Part shown: piece by piece, positions 1 to 10,570 of the stretch | Position numbering within the stretch: the stretch's first letter is position 1 | Layout of the letters: every line of letters starts with the position of its first letter | DNA from: Rhabditoides inermis | Taxonomy: Eukaryota > Nematoda > Chromadorea > Rhabditida > Rhabditidae | Assembly (NCBI GenBank): GCA_963966185.1 | Contig: CAWZYM010000271.1 | Location: 704,001-768,000 of the forward strand | Length of the DNA stretch: 64,000 nt | Reading direction: 5' to 3' | Position numbers and translations under genes: made by a program | Notes under the pieces: model-generated | Told to the model about the DNA's origin: nothing | Databases searched by the model: none | Seen by the model: the letters and a program-made list of their open reading frames with translations, nothing else

Positions 1-3000
1 CTGGGGCTAGAACCTGACGGTTTGAGATCTCTGCCAACATAACCTGACGGTTTGAGATTTCTGCCAACAGAACCTGACGGTTTGAGATTTCTAGGGCTAG
101 AACCTGACGGTTTGAGATATCTACCGACAGAACCTGACGGTTTGAGATATCTATCGTCAGAACCTGACGGTTTGAGATATCTGCCAACAGAACCTGACGG
201 TTTGAGATTTCTGCCAACAGAACCTGACGGTTTGAGATATCTGGCGCTAGAACCTGACGGTTTGAGATTTCTGGGGCTAGAACCTGACGGTTTGAGATAT
301 CTACCGACAGAACCTGACAGTTTGAGATTTCTGCCAACAGAACCTGACGGTTTGAGATTTCTGCCAACAGAACCTGACGGTTTGAGATATCTGGCGCTAG
401 AACCTGACGGTTTGAGATTTCTGCCAACAGAACCTGACGGTTCGAGATTTCTGCCAACAGAACCTGACGGTGTGAGGTATCTGGCACTAGAACCTGACGG
501 TGTGAGGTATCTGGCACTAGAACCTGACGGTTTGAGATTTCTGGTGCTAGAACCTGACGGTTTGAGATCTCTGCCAACAGAACCTGACGGTTTGAGGTTT
601 CTGGGGCTAGAACCTGACGGTTTGAGATCTCTGCCAACATAACCTGACGGTTTGAGATTTCTGGGGCTAGAACCTGACGGTTTGAGATATCTACCGTCAG
701 AACCTGACGGTTTGAGATCTCTGCCAACAGAACCTGACGGTTTGAGGTTTCTGCCAACAGAACCTGACGGTTTGAGATATCTATCGTCAGAACCTGACGG
801 TTTGAGATATCTGCCAACAGAACCTGACGGTTTGAGATTTCTGCCGGCAGAACCTGACGGTTTGAGATATCTGCCAACAGAACCTGACGGTTTAAGATTT
901 CTGCCAACAGAACCTGACGGTTTGAGATTTCTGCCAACAGAACCTGACGGTGTGAGGTATCTGGCACTAGAACCTGACGGTTTGAGATTTCTGGTGCTAG
1001 AACCTGACGGTTTGAGATCTCTGCCAACAGAACCTGACGATTTGAGGTTTCTGGGGCTAGAACCTGACGGTTTGAGATCTCTGCCAACATAACCTGACGG
1101 TTTGAGATTTCTGGGGCTAGAACCTGACGGTTTGAGATATCTACCGTCAGAACCTGACGGTTTGAGATCTCTGCCAACAGAACCTGACGGTTTGAGGTTT
1201 CTGCCAACAGAACCTGACGGTTTGAGATATCTATCGTCAGAACCTGACGGTTTGAGATATCTGCCAACAGAACCTGACGGTTTGAGATCTCTGCCAACAG
1301 AACCACCTGACGGTTTGAGGTTTCTGGGGCTAGAACCTGACGGTTTGAGATCTCTGCCAACATAACCTGACGGTTTGAGATTTCTGGGGCTAGAACCTGA
1401 CGGTTTGAGATATCTACCGTCAGAACCTGACGGTTTGAGATCTCTGCCAACAGAACCTGACGGTTTGAGGTTTCTGCCAACAGAACCTGACGGTTTGAGA
1501 TATCTATCGTCAGAACCTGACGGTTTGAGATATCTGCCAACAGAACCTGACGGTTTGAGATTTCTGCCGGCAGAACCTGACGGTTTGAGATTTCTATCGT
1601 CAGAACCTGACGGTTTGAGATATCTGCCAACAGAACCTGACGGTTTGAGATTTCTGCCAACAGAACCTGACGGTTTGAGATATCTGGGGCTAGAACCTGA
1701 CGGTTTGAGATTTCTGAAGCTAGAACCTGACGGTTTGAGATCTCTGCCAACAGAACCTGACGGTTTGAGATTTCTAGGGCTAGAACCTGACGGTTTGAGA
1801 TATCTACCGACAGAACCTGACGGTTTGAGATATCTATCGTCAGAACCTGACGGTTTGAGATATCTGCCAACAGAACCTGACGGTTTGAGATTTCTGCCAA
1901 CAGAACCTGACGGTTTGAGATATCTGGCGCTAGAACCTGACGGTTTGAGATTTCTGGGGCTAGAACCTGACGGTTTGAGATATCTACCGACAGAACCTGA
2001 CGGTTTGAGATTTCTGCCAACAGAACCTGACGGTTTGAGATTTCTGCCAACAGAACCTGACGGTTTGAGATATCTGGCGCTAGAACCTGACGGTTTGAGA
2101 TTTCTGCCAACAGAACCTGACGGTTCGAGATTTCTGCCAACAGAACCTGACGGTGTGAGGTATCTGGCACTAGAACCTGACGGTGTGAGGTATCTGGCAC
2201 TAGAACCTGACGGTTTGAGATTTCTGGTGCTAGAACCTGACGGTTTGAGATCTCTGCCAACAGAACCTGACGGTCTGAGGTTTCTGGGGCTAGAACCTGA
2301 CGGTTTGAGATCTCTGCCAACATAACCTGACGGTTTGAGATTTCTGGGGCTAGAACCTGACGGTTTGAGATATCTACCGTCAGAACCTGACGGTTTGAGA
2401 TCTCTGCCAACAGAACCTGACGGTTTGAGGTTTCTGCCAACAGAACCTGACGGTTTGAGATATCTATCGTCAGAACCTGACGGTTTGAGATATCTGCCAA
2501 CAGAACCTGACGGTTTGAGATTTCTGCCGGCAGAACCTGACGGTTTGAGATATCTATCGTCAGAACCTGACGGTTTGAGATATCTGCCAACAGAACCTGA
2601 CGGTTTGAGATTTCTGCCAACAGAACCTGACGGTTTGAGATATCTGGGGCTAGAACCTGACGGTTTGAGATTTCTGAAGCTAGAACCTGACGGTTTGAGA
2701 TCTCTGCCAACAGAACCTGACGGTTTGAGATTTCTAGGGCTAGAACCTGACGGTTTGAGATATCTACCGACAGAACCTGACGGTTTGAGATATCTATCGT
2801 CAGAACCTGACGGTTTGAGATATCTGCCAACAGAACCTGACGGTTTGAGATTTCTGCCAACAGAACCTGACGGTTTGAGATTTCTGGGGCTAGAACCTGA
2901 CGGTTTGAGATATCTACCGTCAGAACCTGACGGTTTGAGATATCTGCCAACAGAACCTGACGGTTTGAGATTTCTGCCAACAGAACCTGACGGTTTGAGA

Positions 3001-6000
3001 TATCTGGCGCTAGAACCTGACGGTTTGAAATTTCTGGGGCTAGAACCTGACGGTTTGAGATTTCTGGGGCTAGAACCTGACGGTTTGAGATATCTACTGA
3101 CAGAACCTGACGGTTTGAGATTTCTGCCAAAAGAACCTGACAGTTTGAGATTTCTGCCAACAGAACCTGACGGTTTGAGATATCTGGCGCTAGAACCTGA
3201 CGGTTTGAGATTTCTGCGAACAGAACCTGACGGTTTGAGATTTCTGCCAACAGAACCTGACGGTTTGAGGTATCTGGCACTAGAACCTGACGGTTTGAGA
3301 TTTCTGGGGCTAGAACCTGACGGTTTGAGATCTCTGCCAACAGAACTTGACGGTTTGAGATTTCTGGGGCTAGAACCTGACGGTTTGAGATTTCTGGTGC
3401 TAGAACCTGACGGTTTGAGATCTCTGCCAACAGAACCTGACGGTTTGAGGTTTCTGGGGCTAGAACCTGACGGTTTGAGATCTCTGCCAACATAACCTGA
3501 CGGTTTGAGATTTCTGGGGCTAGAACCTGACGGTTTGAGATATCTACCGTCAGAACCTGACGGTTTGAGATCTCTGCCAACAGAACCTGACGGTTTGAGG
3601 TTTCTGCCAACAGAACCTGATGGTTTGAGATATCTATCGTCAGAACCTGACGGTTTGAGATATCTGCCAACAGAACCTGACGGTTTGAGATCTCTGCCAA
3701 CAGAACCTGACGGTTTGAGGTTTCTGGGGCTAGAACCTGACGGTTTGAGATCTCTGCCAACATAACCTGACGGTTTGAGATTTCTGGGGCTAGAACCTGA
3801 CGGTTTGAGATATCTACCGTCAGAACCTGACGGTTTGAGATCTCTGCCAACAGATCCTGACGGTTTGAGGTTTCTGCCAACAGAACCTGACGGTTTGAGA
3901 TATCTATCGTCAGAACCTGACGGTTTGAGATATCTGCCAACAGAACCTGACGGTTTGAGATTTCTGCCGGCAGAACCTGACGGTTTGAGATATCTATCGT
4001 CAGAACCTGACGGTTCGAGATATCTGCCAACAGAACCTGACGGTTTGAGATTTCTGCCAACAGAACCTGACGGTTTGAGATATCTGGGGCTAGAACCTGA
4101 CGGTTTGAGATTTCTGAAGCTAGAACCTGACGGTTTGAGATTTCTGCCAAAAGAACCTGACAGTTTGAGATTTCTGCCAACAGAACCTGACGGTTTGAGA
4201 TATCTGGCGCTAGAACCTGACGGTTTGAGATTTCTGCGAACAGAACCTGACGGTTTGAGATTTCTGCCAACAGAACCTGACGGTTTGAGGTATCTGGCAC
4301 TAGAACCTGACGGTTTGAGATTTCTGGGGCTAGAACCTGGCGGTTTGAGATCTCTGCCAACAGAACTTGACGGTTTGAGATTTCTGGGGCTAGAACCTGA
4401 CGGTTTGAGATTTCTGGGGCTAGAACCTGACGGTTTGAGATATCTACCGACAGAACCTGACGGTTTGAGATTTCTGCCAACAGAACCTGACGGTGTGAGG
4501 TATCTGGCACTAGAACCTGACGGTTTGAGATTTCTGGTGGTAGAACCTGACGGTTTGAGATCTCTGCCCACAGAACCTGACGGTTTGAGGTTTCTGGGGC
4601 TAGAACCTGACGGTTTGAGATCTCTGCCAACATAACCTGACGGTTTGAGATTTCTGGGGCTAGAACCTGACGGTTTGAGATATCTACCGTCAGAACCTGA
4701 CGGTTTGAGATCTCTGCCAACAGAACCTGACGGTTTGAGGTTTCTGCCAACAGAACCTGATGGTTTGAGATATCTATCGTCAGAACCTGACGGTTTGAGA
4801 TATCTGCCAACAGAACCTGACGGTTTGAGATCTCTGCCAACAGAACCTGACGGTTTGAGGTTTCTGGGGCTAGAACCTGACGGTTTGAGATCTCTGCCAA
4901 CATAACCTGACGGTTTGAGATTTCTGGGGCTAGAACCTGACGGTTTGAGATATCTACCGTCAGAACCTGACGGTTTGAGATCTCTGCCAACAGAACCTGA
5001 CGGTTTGAGGTTTCTGCCAACAGAACCTGACGGTTTGAGATATCTATCGTCAGAACCTGACGGTTTGAGATATCTGCCAACAGAACCTGACGGTTTGAGA
5101 TTTCTGCCGGCAGAACCTGACGGTTTGAGATATCTATCGTCAGAACCTGACGGTTTGAGATATCTGCCAACAGAACCTGACGGTTTGAGATTTCTGCCAA
5201 CAGAACCTGACGGTTTGAGATATCTGGGGCTAGAACCTGACGGTTTGAGATTTCTGAAGCTAGAACCTGACGGTTTGAGATCTCTGCCAACAGAACCTGA
5301 CGGTTTGAGATTTCTAGGGCTAGAACCTGACGGTTTGAGATATCTACCGACAGAACCTGACGGTTTGAGATATCTATCGTCAGAACCTGACGGTTTGAGA
5401 TATCTGCCAACAGAACCTGACGGTTTGAGATTTCTGCCAACAGAACCTGACGGTTTGCGATATCTGGCGCTAGAACCTGACGGTTTGAGTTTTCTGGGGC
5501 TAGAACCTGACGGTTTGAGATATCTACCGACAGAACCTGACGGTTTGAGATTTCTGCCAACAGAACCTGACGGTTTGAGATTTCTGCCAACAGAACCTGA
5601 CGGTTTGAGATATCTGGCGCTAGAACCTGACGGTTTGAGATTTCTGCCAACAGAACCTGACGGTTTGAGATTTCTGCCAACAGAACCTGACGGTGTGAGG
5701 TATCTGGCACTAGAACCTGACGGTTTGAGATTTCTGGTGCTAGAACCTGACGGTTTGAGATCTCTGTCAACAGAACCTGACGGTTTGAGGTTTCTGGGGC
5801 TAGAACCTGACGGTTTGAGATCTCTGCCAACATAACCTGACGGTTTGAGATTTCTGGGGCTAGAACCTGACGGTTTGAGATCTCTGCCAACAGAACCTGA
5901 CGGTTTGAGGTTTCTGCCAACAGAACCTGACGGTTTGAGATATCTATCGTCAGAACCTGATGGTTTGAGATATCTGCCAACAGAACCTGACGGTTTGAGA

Positions 6001-9000
6001 TTTCTGCCGGCAGAACCTGACGGTTTGAGATATCTATCGTCAGAACCTGACGGTTTGAGATATCTGCCAACAGAACCTGACGGTTTGAGATCTCTGTTAA
6101 CAGAACCTGACGGTTTGAGATTTCTAGGGCTAGAACCTGACGGTTTGAGATTTCTGCCAACAGAACCTGACGGTGTGAGGTATCTGGCACTAGAACCTGA
6201 CGGTTTGAGATTTCTGGTGCTAGAACCTGACGGTTTGAGATCTCTGTCAACAGAACCTGACGGTTTGAGGTTTCTGGGGCTAGAACCTGACGGTTTGAGA
6301 TCTCTGCCAACATAACCTGACGGTTTGAGATTTCTGGGGCTAGAACCTGACGGTTTGAGATATCTACCGTCAGAACCTGACGGTTTGAGATCTCTGCCAA
6401 CAGAACCTGACGGTTTGAGGTTTCTGCCAACAGAACCTGACGGTTTGAGATATCTATCGTCAGAACCTGACGGTTTGAGATATCTGCCAACAGAACCTGA
6501 CGGTTTGAGATTTCTGCCGGCAGAACCTGACGGTTTGAGATATCTATCGTCAGAACCTGACGGTTTGAGATATCTGCCAACAGAACCTGACGGTTTGAGA
6601 TTTCTGCCAACAGAACCTGACGGTTTGAGATATCTGGGGCTAGAACCTGACGGTTTGAGATTTCTGAAGCTAGAACCTGACGGTTTGAGATCTCTGCCAA
6701 CAGAACCTGACGGTTTGAGATTTCTAGGGCTAGAACCTGACGGTTTGAGATATCTACCGACAGAACCTGACGGTTTGAGATATCTATCGTCAGAACCTGA
6801 CGGTTTGAGATATCTGCCAACAGAACCTGACGGTTTGAGATATCTGGCGCTAGAACCTGACGGTTTGAGATTTCTGGGGCTAGAACCTGACGGTTTGAGA
6901 TTTCTGCCAACAGAACCTGACGGTTTGAGATTTCTGCCAACAGAACCTGATGGTTTGAGATTTCTGGGGCTAGAACCTGACGGTTTGAGATATCTACCGT
7001 CAGAACCTGACGGTTTGAGATCTCTGCCAACAGAACCTGACGGTTTGAGATATCTGGCGCTAGAACCTGACGGTTTGAGATCTCTGCCAACAGAACCTGA
7101 CGGTTTGAGATTTCTAGGGCTAGAACCTGACGGTTTGAGATATCTACCGACAGAACCTGACGGTTTGAGATATCTATCGTCAGAACCTGACGGTTTGAGA
7201 TATCTGCCAACAGAACCTGACGGTTTGAGATTTCTGCCAACAGAACCTGACGGTTTGAGATATCTGGCGCTAGAACCTGACGGTTTGAGATTTCTGGGGC
7301 TAGAACCTGACGGTTTGAGATTTCTGCCAACAGAACCTGACGGTTTGAGATTTCTGCCAACAGAACCTGACGGTTTGAGATTTCTGGGGCTAGAACCTGA
7401 CGGTTTGAGATATCTACCGTCAGAACCTGACGGTTTGAGATCTCTGCCAACAGAACCTGACGGTTTGAGATATCTATCGTCAGAACCTGACGGTTTGAGA
7501 TTTCTGCCAACAGAACCTGACGGTTTGAGATATCTGGCGCTAGAACCTGACGGTTTGAAATTTCTGGGGCTAGAACCTGACGGTTTGAGATTTCTGGGGC
7601 TAGAACCTGACGGTTTGAGATATCTACCGACAGAACCTGACGGTTTGAGATTTCTGCCAAAAGAACCTGACAGTTTGAGATTTCTGCCAACAGAACCTGA
7701 CGGTTTGAGATATCTGGCGCTAGAACCTGACGGTTTGAGATTTCTGCGAACAGAACCTGACGGTTTGAGATTTCTGCCAACAGAACCTGACGGTTTGAGG
7801 TATCTGGCACTAGAACCTGACGGTTTGAGATTTCTGGGGCTAGAACCTGACGGTTTGAGATCTCTGCCAACAGAACCTGACGGTTTGAGATTTCTGGGGC
7901 TAGAACCTGACGGTTTGAGATATCTACCGTCAGAACCTGACAGTTTGAGATCTCTGCCAACAGAACCTGACGGTTTGAGTTTTCTAGGGCTAGAACCTGA
8001 CGGTTTGAGATTTCTGGGGCTAGAACCTGACGGTTTGAGATTTCTGCCAACAGAACCTGACGGTTTGAGATTTCTGCCCACAGAACCTGACGGTTTGAGA
8101 TATCTGGCACTAGAACCTGACGGTTTGAGATTTCTGGGGCTAGAACCTGACGGTTTGAGATCTCTGCCAACAGAACCTGACGGTTTGAGATTTCTGGGGC
8201 TAGAACCTGACGGTTTGAGATATCTACCGTCAGAACCTGACGGTTTGAGATCTCTGCCAACAGAACCTGACGGTTTGAGATATCTACCGACAGAACCTGA
8301 CGGTTTGAGATATCTACCGACAGAACCTGACGGTTTGAGATTTCTGCAAACTGAACCTGACGGTTTGAGATTTCTGCCAACAGAACCTGACGGTTTGAGA
8401 TATCTGGCGCTAGAACCTGACGGTTTGAGATTTCTGGGGCTAGAACCTGACGGTTTGAGATCTCTGCCAACAGAACCTGACGGTTTGAGATTTCTGCCAA
8501 CAGAACCTGACGGTTTGAGATTTCTGCCAACAGAACCTGACGGTTTGAGGTATCTGGCACTAGAACCTGACGGTTTGAGATTTCTGGGGCTAGAACCTGA
8601 CGGTTTGAGATATCTACCGACAGAACCTGACGGTTTGAGACATCTATCGTCAGAACCTGACGGTTTGAGATATCTGCCAACAGAACCTGACGGTTTGAGA
8701 TTTCTGCCAACAGAACCTGACGGTTTGAGGTATCTGGCACTAGAACCTGACGGTTTGAGGTATCTGGCACTAGAACCTGACGGTTTGAAATTTCTGGGGC
8801 TAGAACCTGACGGTTTGAGATATCTACCGACAGAACCTGACGGTTTGAGACATCTATCGTCAGAACCTGACGGTTTGAGATATCTGCCAACAGAACCTGA
8901 CGGTTTGAGATCTCTGCCAACAGAACCTGACGGTTTGAGATTTCTGGGGCTAGAACCTGACGGTTTGAGATATCTACCGTCAGAACCTGACGGTTTGAGA

Positions 9001-9726
9001 TCTCTGCCAACAGAACCTGACGGTTTGAGATATCTACCGTCAGAACCTGACGGTTTGAGATATCTACCGACAGAACCTGACGGTTTGAGATTTCTGCAAA
9101 CTGAACCTGACGGTTTGAGATTTCTGCCAACAGAACCTGACGGTTTGAGATATCTGGCGCTAGAACCTGACGGTTTGAGATTTCTGGGGCTAGAACCTGA
9201 CGGTTTGAGATCTCTGCCAACAGAACCTGACGGTTTGAGATTTCTGCCAACAGAACCTGACGGTTTGAGATTTCTGCCAACAGAACCTGACGGTTTGAGG
9301 TATCTGGCACTAGAACCTGACGGTTTGAGATTTCTGGGGCTAGAACCTGACGGTTTGAGATATCTACCGACAGAACCTGACGGTTTGAGACATCTATCGT
9401 CAGAACCTGACGGTTTGAGATATCTGCCAACAGAACCTGACGGTTTGAGATTTCTGCCAACAGAACCTGACGGTTTGAGGTATCTGGCACTAGAACCTGA
9501 CGGTTTGAGGTATCTGGCACTAGAACCTGATAGTTTGAAATTTCTGGGGCTAGAACCTGACGGTTTGAGATATCTACCGACAGAACCTGACGGTTAGAGA
9601 CATCTATCGTCAGAACCTGACGGTTTGAGATATCTGCCAACAGAACCTGACGGTTTGAGATTTCTGCTAACAGAACCTGACGGTTTGAGATATCTGGCGC
9701 TAGAACCTGACGGTTTGAGATTTCTG
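1..9726. repeat. 30-bp satellite/minisatellite array, about 324 units, open at the left edge
   Basis: Head-to-tail 30-bp units fill this stretch without interruption. Each has a nearly invariant 17-bp core (aacctgacggtttgaga) and a 13-bp variable part. Common versions of the variable part include ctgccaacag, ctaccgacag, ctatcgtcag, ctggggctag and ctggcgctag, preceded by ttt, tat or tct. One unit near 1303 carries a 3-bp insertion (33 bp). Higher-order structure is clear: a marker variant with 'cataacc' recurs at intervals of 20, 15, 9, 32, 39, 9, 29, 9, 31 and 16 units, and the three 9-unit blocks are almost identical. The plus strand reads as a decapeptide EPDGLRFLPT-type repeat but is cut by TAA at every marker and by TAG at 9593-9595. 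The longest plus frame is 6325-9597. The array ends abruptly at 9726 in unique sequence; its left end is outside the window. Confidence 0.98.
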
Positions 9727-9736
9727 AGTGGTACAT
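2..9736 (-). CDS. Candidate giant decapeptide-repeat protein, antisense through the array (partial)
   Basis: Reading the minus strand from an ATG at 9736-9734, one frame stays open through every repeat to the window edge, at least 3,245 codons. The product is a 10-residue repeat of the form [E/D]ISNRQVLxx after a short MYHS lead-in. The plus-strand TAA marker variants read here as a harmless Leu-to-Met change, and the plus-strand TAG at 9593-9595 also causes no stop. Upstream (higher coordinates) the minus strand reads aatttttttag, then 12 nt, then ATG: a good nematode splice or trans-splice acceptor just before the start. The middle base that gives Phe/Tyr/Ser on the plus strand gives Glu/Asp here. 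Against coding: the consensus unit lacks stops in three of six frames, so openness is partly automatic, and a second minus frame is also almost open. No known family is recognised. This may simply be satellite DNA. Confidence 0.33.
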   Translation of the reverse strand, partial: MYHSEISNRQVLAPDISNRQVLLAEISNRQVLLADISNRQVLTIDVSNRQVLSVDISNRQVLAPEISNYQVLVPDTSNRQVLVPDTSNRQVLLAEISNRQVLLADISNRQVLTIDVSNRQVLSVDISNRQVLAPEISNRQVLVPDTSNRQVLLAEISNRQVLLAEISNRQVLLAEISNRQVLAPEISNRQVLAPDISNRQVLLAEISNRQVQFAEISNRQVLSVDISNRQVLTVDISNRQVLLAEISNRQVLTVDISNRQVLAPEISNRQVLLAEISNRQVLLADISNRQVLTIDVSNRQVLSVDISNRQVLAPEISNRQVLVPDTSNRQVLVPDTSNRQVLLAEISNRQVLLADISNRQVLTIDVSNRQVLSVDISNRQVLAPEISNRQVLVPDTSNRQVLLAEISNRQVLLAEISNRQVLLAEISNRQVLAPEISNRQVLAPDISNRQVLLAEISNRQVQFAEISNRQVLSVDISNRQVLSVDISNRQVLLAEISNRQVLTVDISNRQVLAPEISNRQVLLAEISNRQVLAPEISNRQVLVPDISNRQVLWAEISNRQVLLAEISNRQVLAPEISNRQVLALENSNRQVLLAEISNCQVLTVDISNRQVLAPEISNRQVLLAEISNRQVLAPEISNRQVLVPDTSNRQVLLAEISNRQVLFAEISNRQVLAPDISNRQVLLAEISNCQVLLAEISNRQVLSVDISNRQVLAPEISNRQVLAPEISNRQVLAPDISNRQVLLAEISNRQVLTIDISNRQVLLAEISNRQVLTVDISNRQVLAPEISNRQVLLAEISNRQVLLAEISNRQVLAPEISNRQVLAPDISNRQVLLAEISNRQVLLADISNRQVLTIDISNRQVLSVDISNRQVLALEISNRQVLLAEISNRQVLAPDISNRQVLLAEISNRQVLTVDISNRQVLAPEISNHQVLLAEISNRQVLLAEISNRQVLAPEISNRQVLAPDISNRQVLLADISNRQVLTIDISNRQVLSVDISNRQVLALEISNRQVLLAEISNRQVLASEISNRQVLAPDISNRQVLLAEISNRQVLLADISNRQVLTIDISNRQVLPAEISNRQVLLADISNRQVLTIDISNRQVLLAETSNRQVLLAEISNRQVLTVDISNRQVLAPEISNRQVMLAEISNRQVLAPETSNRQVLLTEISNRQVLAPEISNRQVLVPDTSHRQVLLAEISNRQVLALEISNRQVLLTEISNRQVLLADISNRQVLTIDISNRQVLPAEISNRQVLLADISNHQVLTIDISNRQVLLAETSNRQVLLAEISNRQVLAPEISNRQVMLAEISNRQVLAPETSNRQVLLTEISNRQVLAPEISNRQVLVPDTSHRQVLLAEISNRQVLLAEISNRQVLAPDISNRQVLLAEISNRQVLLAEISNRQVLSVDISNRQVLAPENSNRQVLAPDIANRQVLLAEISNRQVLLADISNRQVLTIDISNRQVLSVDISNRQVLALEISNRQVLLAEISNRQVLASEISNRQVLAPDISNRQVLLAEISNRQVLLADISNRQVLTIDISNRQVLPAEISNRQVLLADISNRQVLTIDISNRQVLLAETSNRQVLLAEISNRQVLTVDISNRQVLAPEISNRQVMLAEISNRQVLAPETSNRQVLLAEISNRQVLLADISNRQVLTIDISNHQVLLAETSNRQVLLAEISNRQVLTVDISNRQVLAPEISNRQVMLAEISNRQVLAPETSNRQVLWAEISNRQVLPPEISNRQVLVPDTSHRQVLLAEISNRQVLSVDISNRQVLAPEISNRQVLAPEISNRQVLLAEISNRQVLAPEISNRQVLVPDTSNRQVLLAEISNRQVLFAEISNRQVLAPDISNRQVLLAEISNCQVLLAEISNRQVLASEISNRQVLAPDISNRQVLLAEISNRQVLLADISNRQVLTIDISNRQVLPAEISNRQVLLADISNRQVLTIDISNRQVLLAETSNRQDLLAEISNRQVLTVDISNRQVLAPEISNRQVMLAEISNRQVLAPETSNRQVLLAEISNRQVLLADISNRQVLTIDISNHQVLLAETSNRQVLLAEISNRQVLTVDISNRQVLAPEISNRQVMLAEISNRQVLAPETSNRQVLLAEISNRQVLAPEISNRQVLAPEISNRQVLLAEISNRQVLAPEISNRQVLVPDTSNRQVLLAEISNRQVLFAEISNRQVLAPDISNRQVLLAEISNCQVLLAEISNRQVLSVDISNRQVLAPEISNRQVLAPEISNRQVLAPDISNRQVLLAEISNRQVLLADISNRQVLTVDISNRQVLAPEISNRQVLLAEISNRQVLLADISNRQVLTIDISNRQVLSVDISNRQVLALEISNRQVLLAEISNRQVLASEISNRQVLAPDISNRQVLLAEISNRQVLLADISNRQVLTIDISNRQVLPAEISNRQVLLADISNRQVLTIDISNRQVLLAETSNRQVLLAEISNRQVLTVDISNRQVLAPEISNRQVMLAEISNRQVLAPETSDRQVLLAEISNRQVLAPEISNRQVLVPDTSHRQVLVPDTSHRQVLLAEISNRQVLLAEISNRQVLAPDISNRQVLLAEISNRQVLLAEISNRQVLSVDISNRQVLAPEISNRQVLAPDISNRQVLLAEISNRQVLLADISNRQVLTIDISNRQVLSVDISNRQVLALEISNRQVLLAEISNRQVLASEISNRQVLAPDISNRQVLLAEISNRQVLLADISNRQVLTIEISNRQVLPAEISNRQVLLADISNRQVLTIDISNRQVLLAETSNRQVLLAEISNRQVLTVDISNRQVLAPEISNRQVMLAEISNRQVLAPETSNRQVVLLAEISNRQVLLADISNRQVLTIDISNRQVLLAETSNRQVLLAEISNRQVLTVDISNRQVLAPEISNRQVMLAEISNRQVLAPETSNRQVLLAEISNRQVLAPEISNRQVLVPDTSHRQVLLAEISNRQVLLAEILNRQVLLADISNRQVLPAEISNRQVLLADISNRQVLTIDISNRQVLLAETSNRQVLLAEISNRQVLTVDISNRQVLAPEISNRQVMLAEISNRQVLAPETSNRQVLLAEISNRQVLAPEISNRQVLVPDTSHRQVLVPDTSHRQVLLAEISNRQVLLAEISNRQVLAPDISNRQVLLAEISNRQVLLAEISNCQVLSVDISNRQVLAPEISNRQVLAPDISNRQVLLAEISNRQVLLADISNRQVLTIDISNRQVLSVDISNRQVLALEISNRQVLLAEISNRQVMLAEISNRQVLAP

Positions 9737-9780
9737 AACACGAGAGAGCTAAAAAAATTAAGTTTTTTTTTATTTGTAAC

Positions 9781-10330
9781 GTTCATGATTCGGGACCATA
9801 AACCATAACAAACAAATCACAACTGAAACATAAACTGTCAATAACAATTCAAGTGACCAAAATCAGAGGTTTCACTACAAAAAATAATGACAAAAATGCC
9901 GTGCTCGACCTCAAAACTCGGTACCTTCTATATTTCTCAACTCAATGAAAGTTAGTTTGAACTGATTGTCTTACTTGAGGCAATGAGGTTTCAATTCATA
10001 TGATTCGTATACTTTTGATTTTATTGAATGAAAGACTTGATTGCACTTGTGTATAATGTTGAACGCGAAAAAAAAGCGTGGTAACAAGACTACTGTAATT
10101 TCTGTTCTAGATCCCGTGATGAGCATGCCAAACTTTAACACTTCATGAACTACGAAGTGTCCATGAGAATGACATCCTCAAACATAAACAACTGTTACTC
10201 TACACTTACACTACTGTAAAGCAAAAAGAAATTCCCACTAAATTCATAGAAGAACATCCACTAGTTTTGAAATCTTGTGGTGTAATACATTTTTTTCTTG
10301 GTAAGCGCGTAAGCGACCGGTCCGCAGTCA
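9781..10330. repeat. Dispersed repeat, copy A (copy B at about 27645-28114)
   Basis: From about 9805 this stretch matches 27650-28110 closely: shared blocks around 'cctcaaaactcggtaccttct', 'gaaagacttgattgcact' and 'agcgtggtaacaagactact'. Copy A has an extra internal segment near 9830-9880. The last 40-50 bp (10278-10330) match copy B only in the opposite orientation (28073-28114), so one copy has a small terminal inversion or rearrangement. No coding potential is visible. Confidence 0.75.
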
Positions 10331-10504
10331 ATGATAGACCATATTTTGTTCTGATGAGTATCATATTTACAATAGGCTCGCACTTAGCTCAGGATTTTTC
10401 GTTGAAAACATTATCGTGGGTTTGGAACATACAGTATACTGAACGAAATGTGCTGCAGATTTGTTTCGTCGTTCATATCTCTAGTTCGCAGTCCCTATGT
10501 CATG

Positions 10505-10570
10505 AGCACGTGGCGTACTGGTGACGCTCTCGCATTGCAAGCAACGGTGCGCGGGTTCGATCGTTCTGTT
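10505..10570 (+). repeat. tRNA-like (SINE-type) Pol III promoter sequence
   Basis: The sequence has an A-box-like stretch (gtggcgtactgg) followed 30-40 nt later by a B-box-like stretch (ggttcgatcg). The spacing and motifs suggest a tRNA-derived short element. It does not fold into a complete cloverleaf by eye, so it is not called as a tRNA gene. Confidence 0.4.

Noticed and set aside
1..9726. CRISPR-like array (repeat core plus variable part)
   Set aside because: The period is only 30 bp, the 'spacers' are a handful of recurring variants, and the context is a eukaryotic genome with introns. This is satellite DNA.
1..9726. Similarity of the core ggtttgag to the nematode spliced leader
   Set aside because: Only about 8 bp agree. 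No donor site or Sm-binding context follows in the unit.
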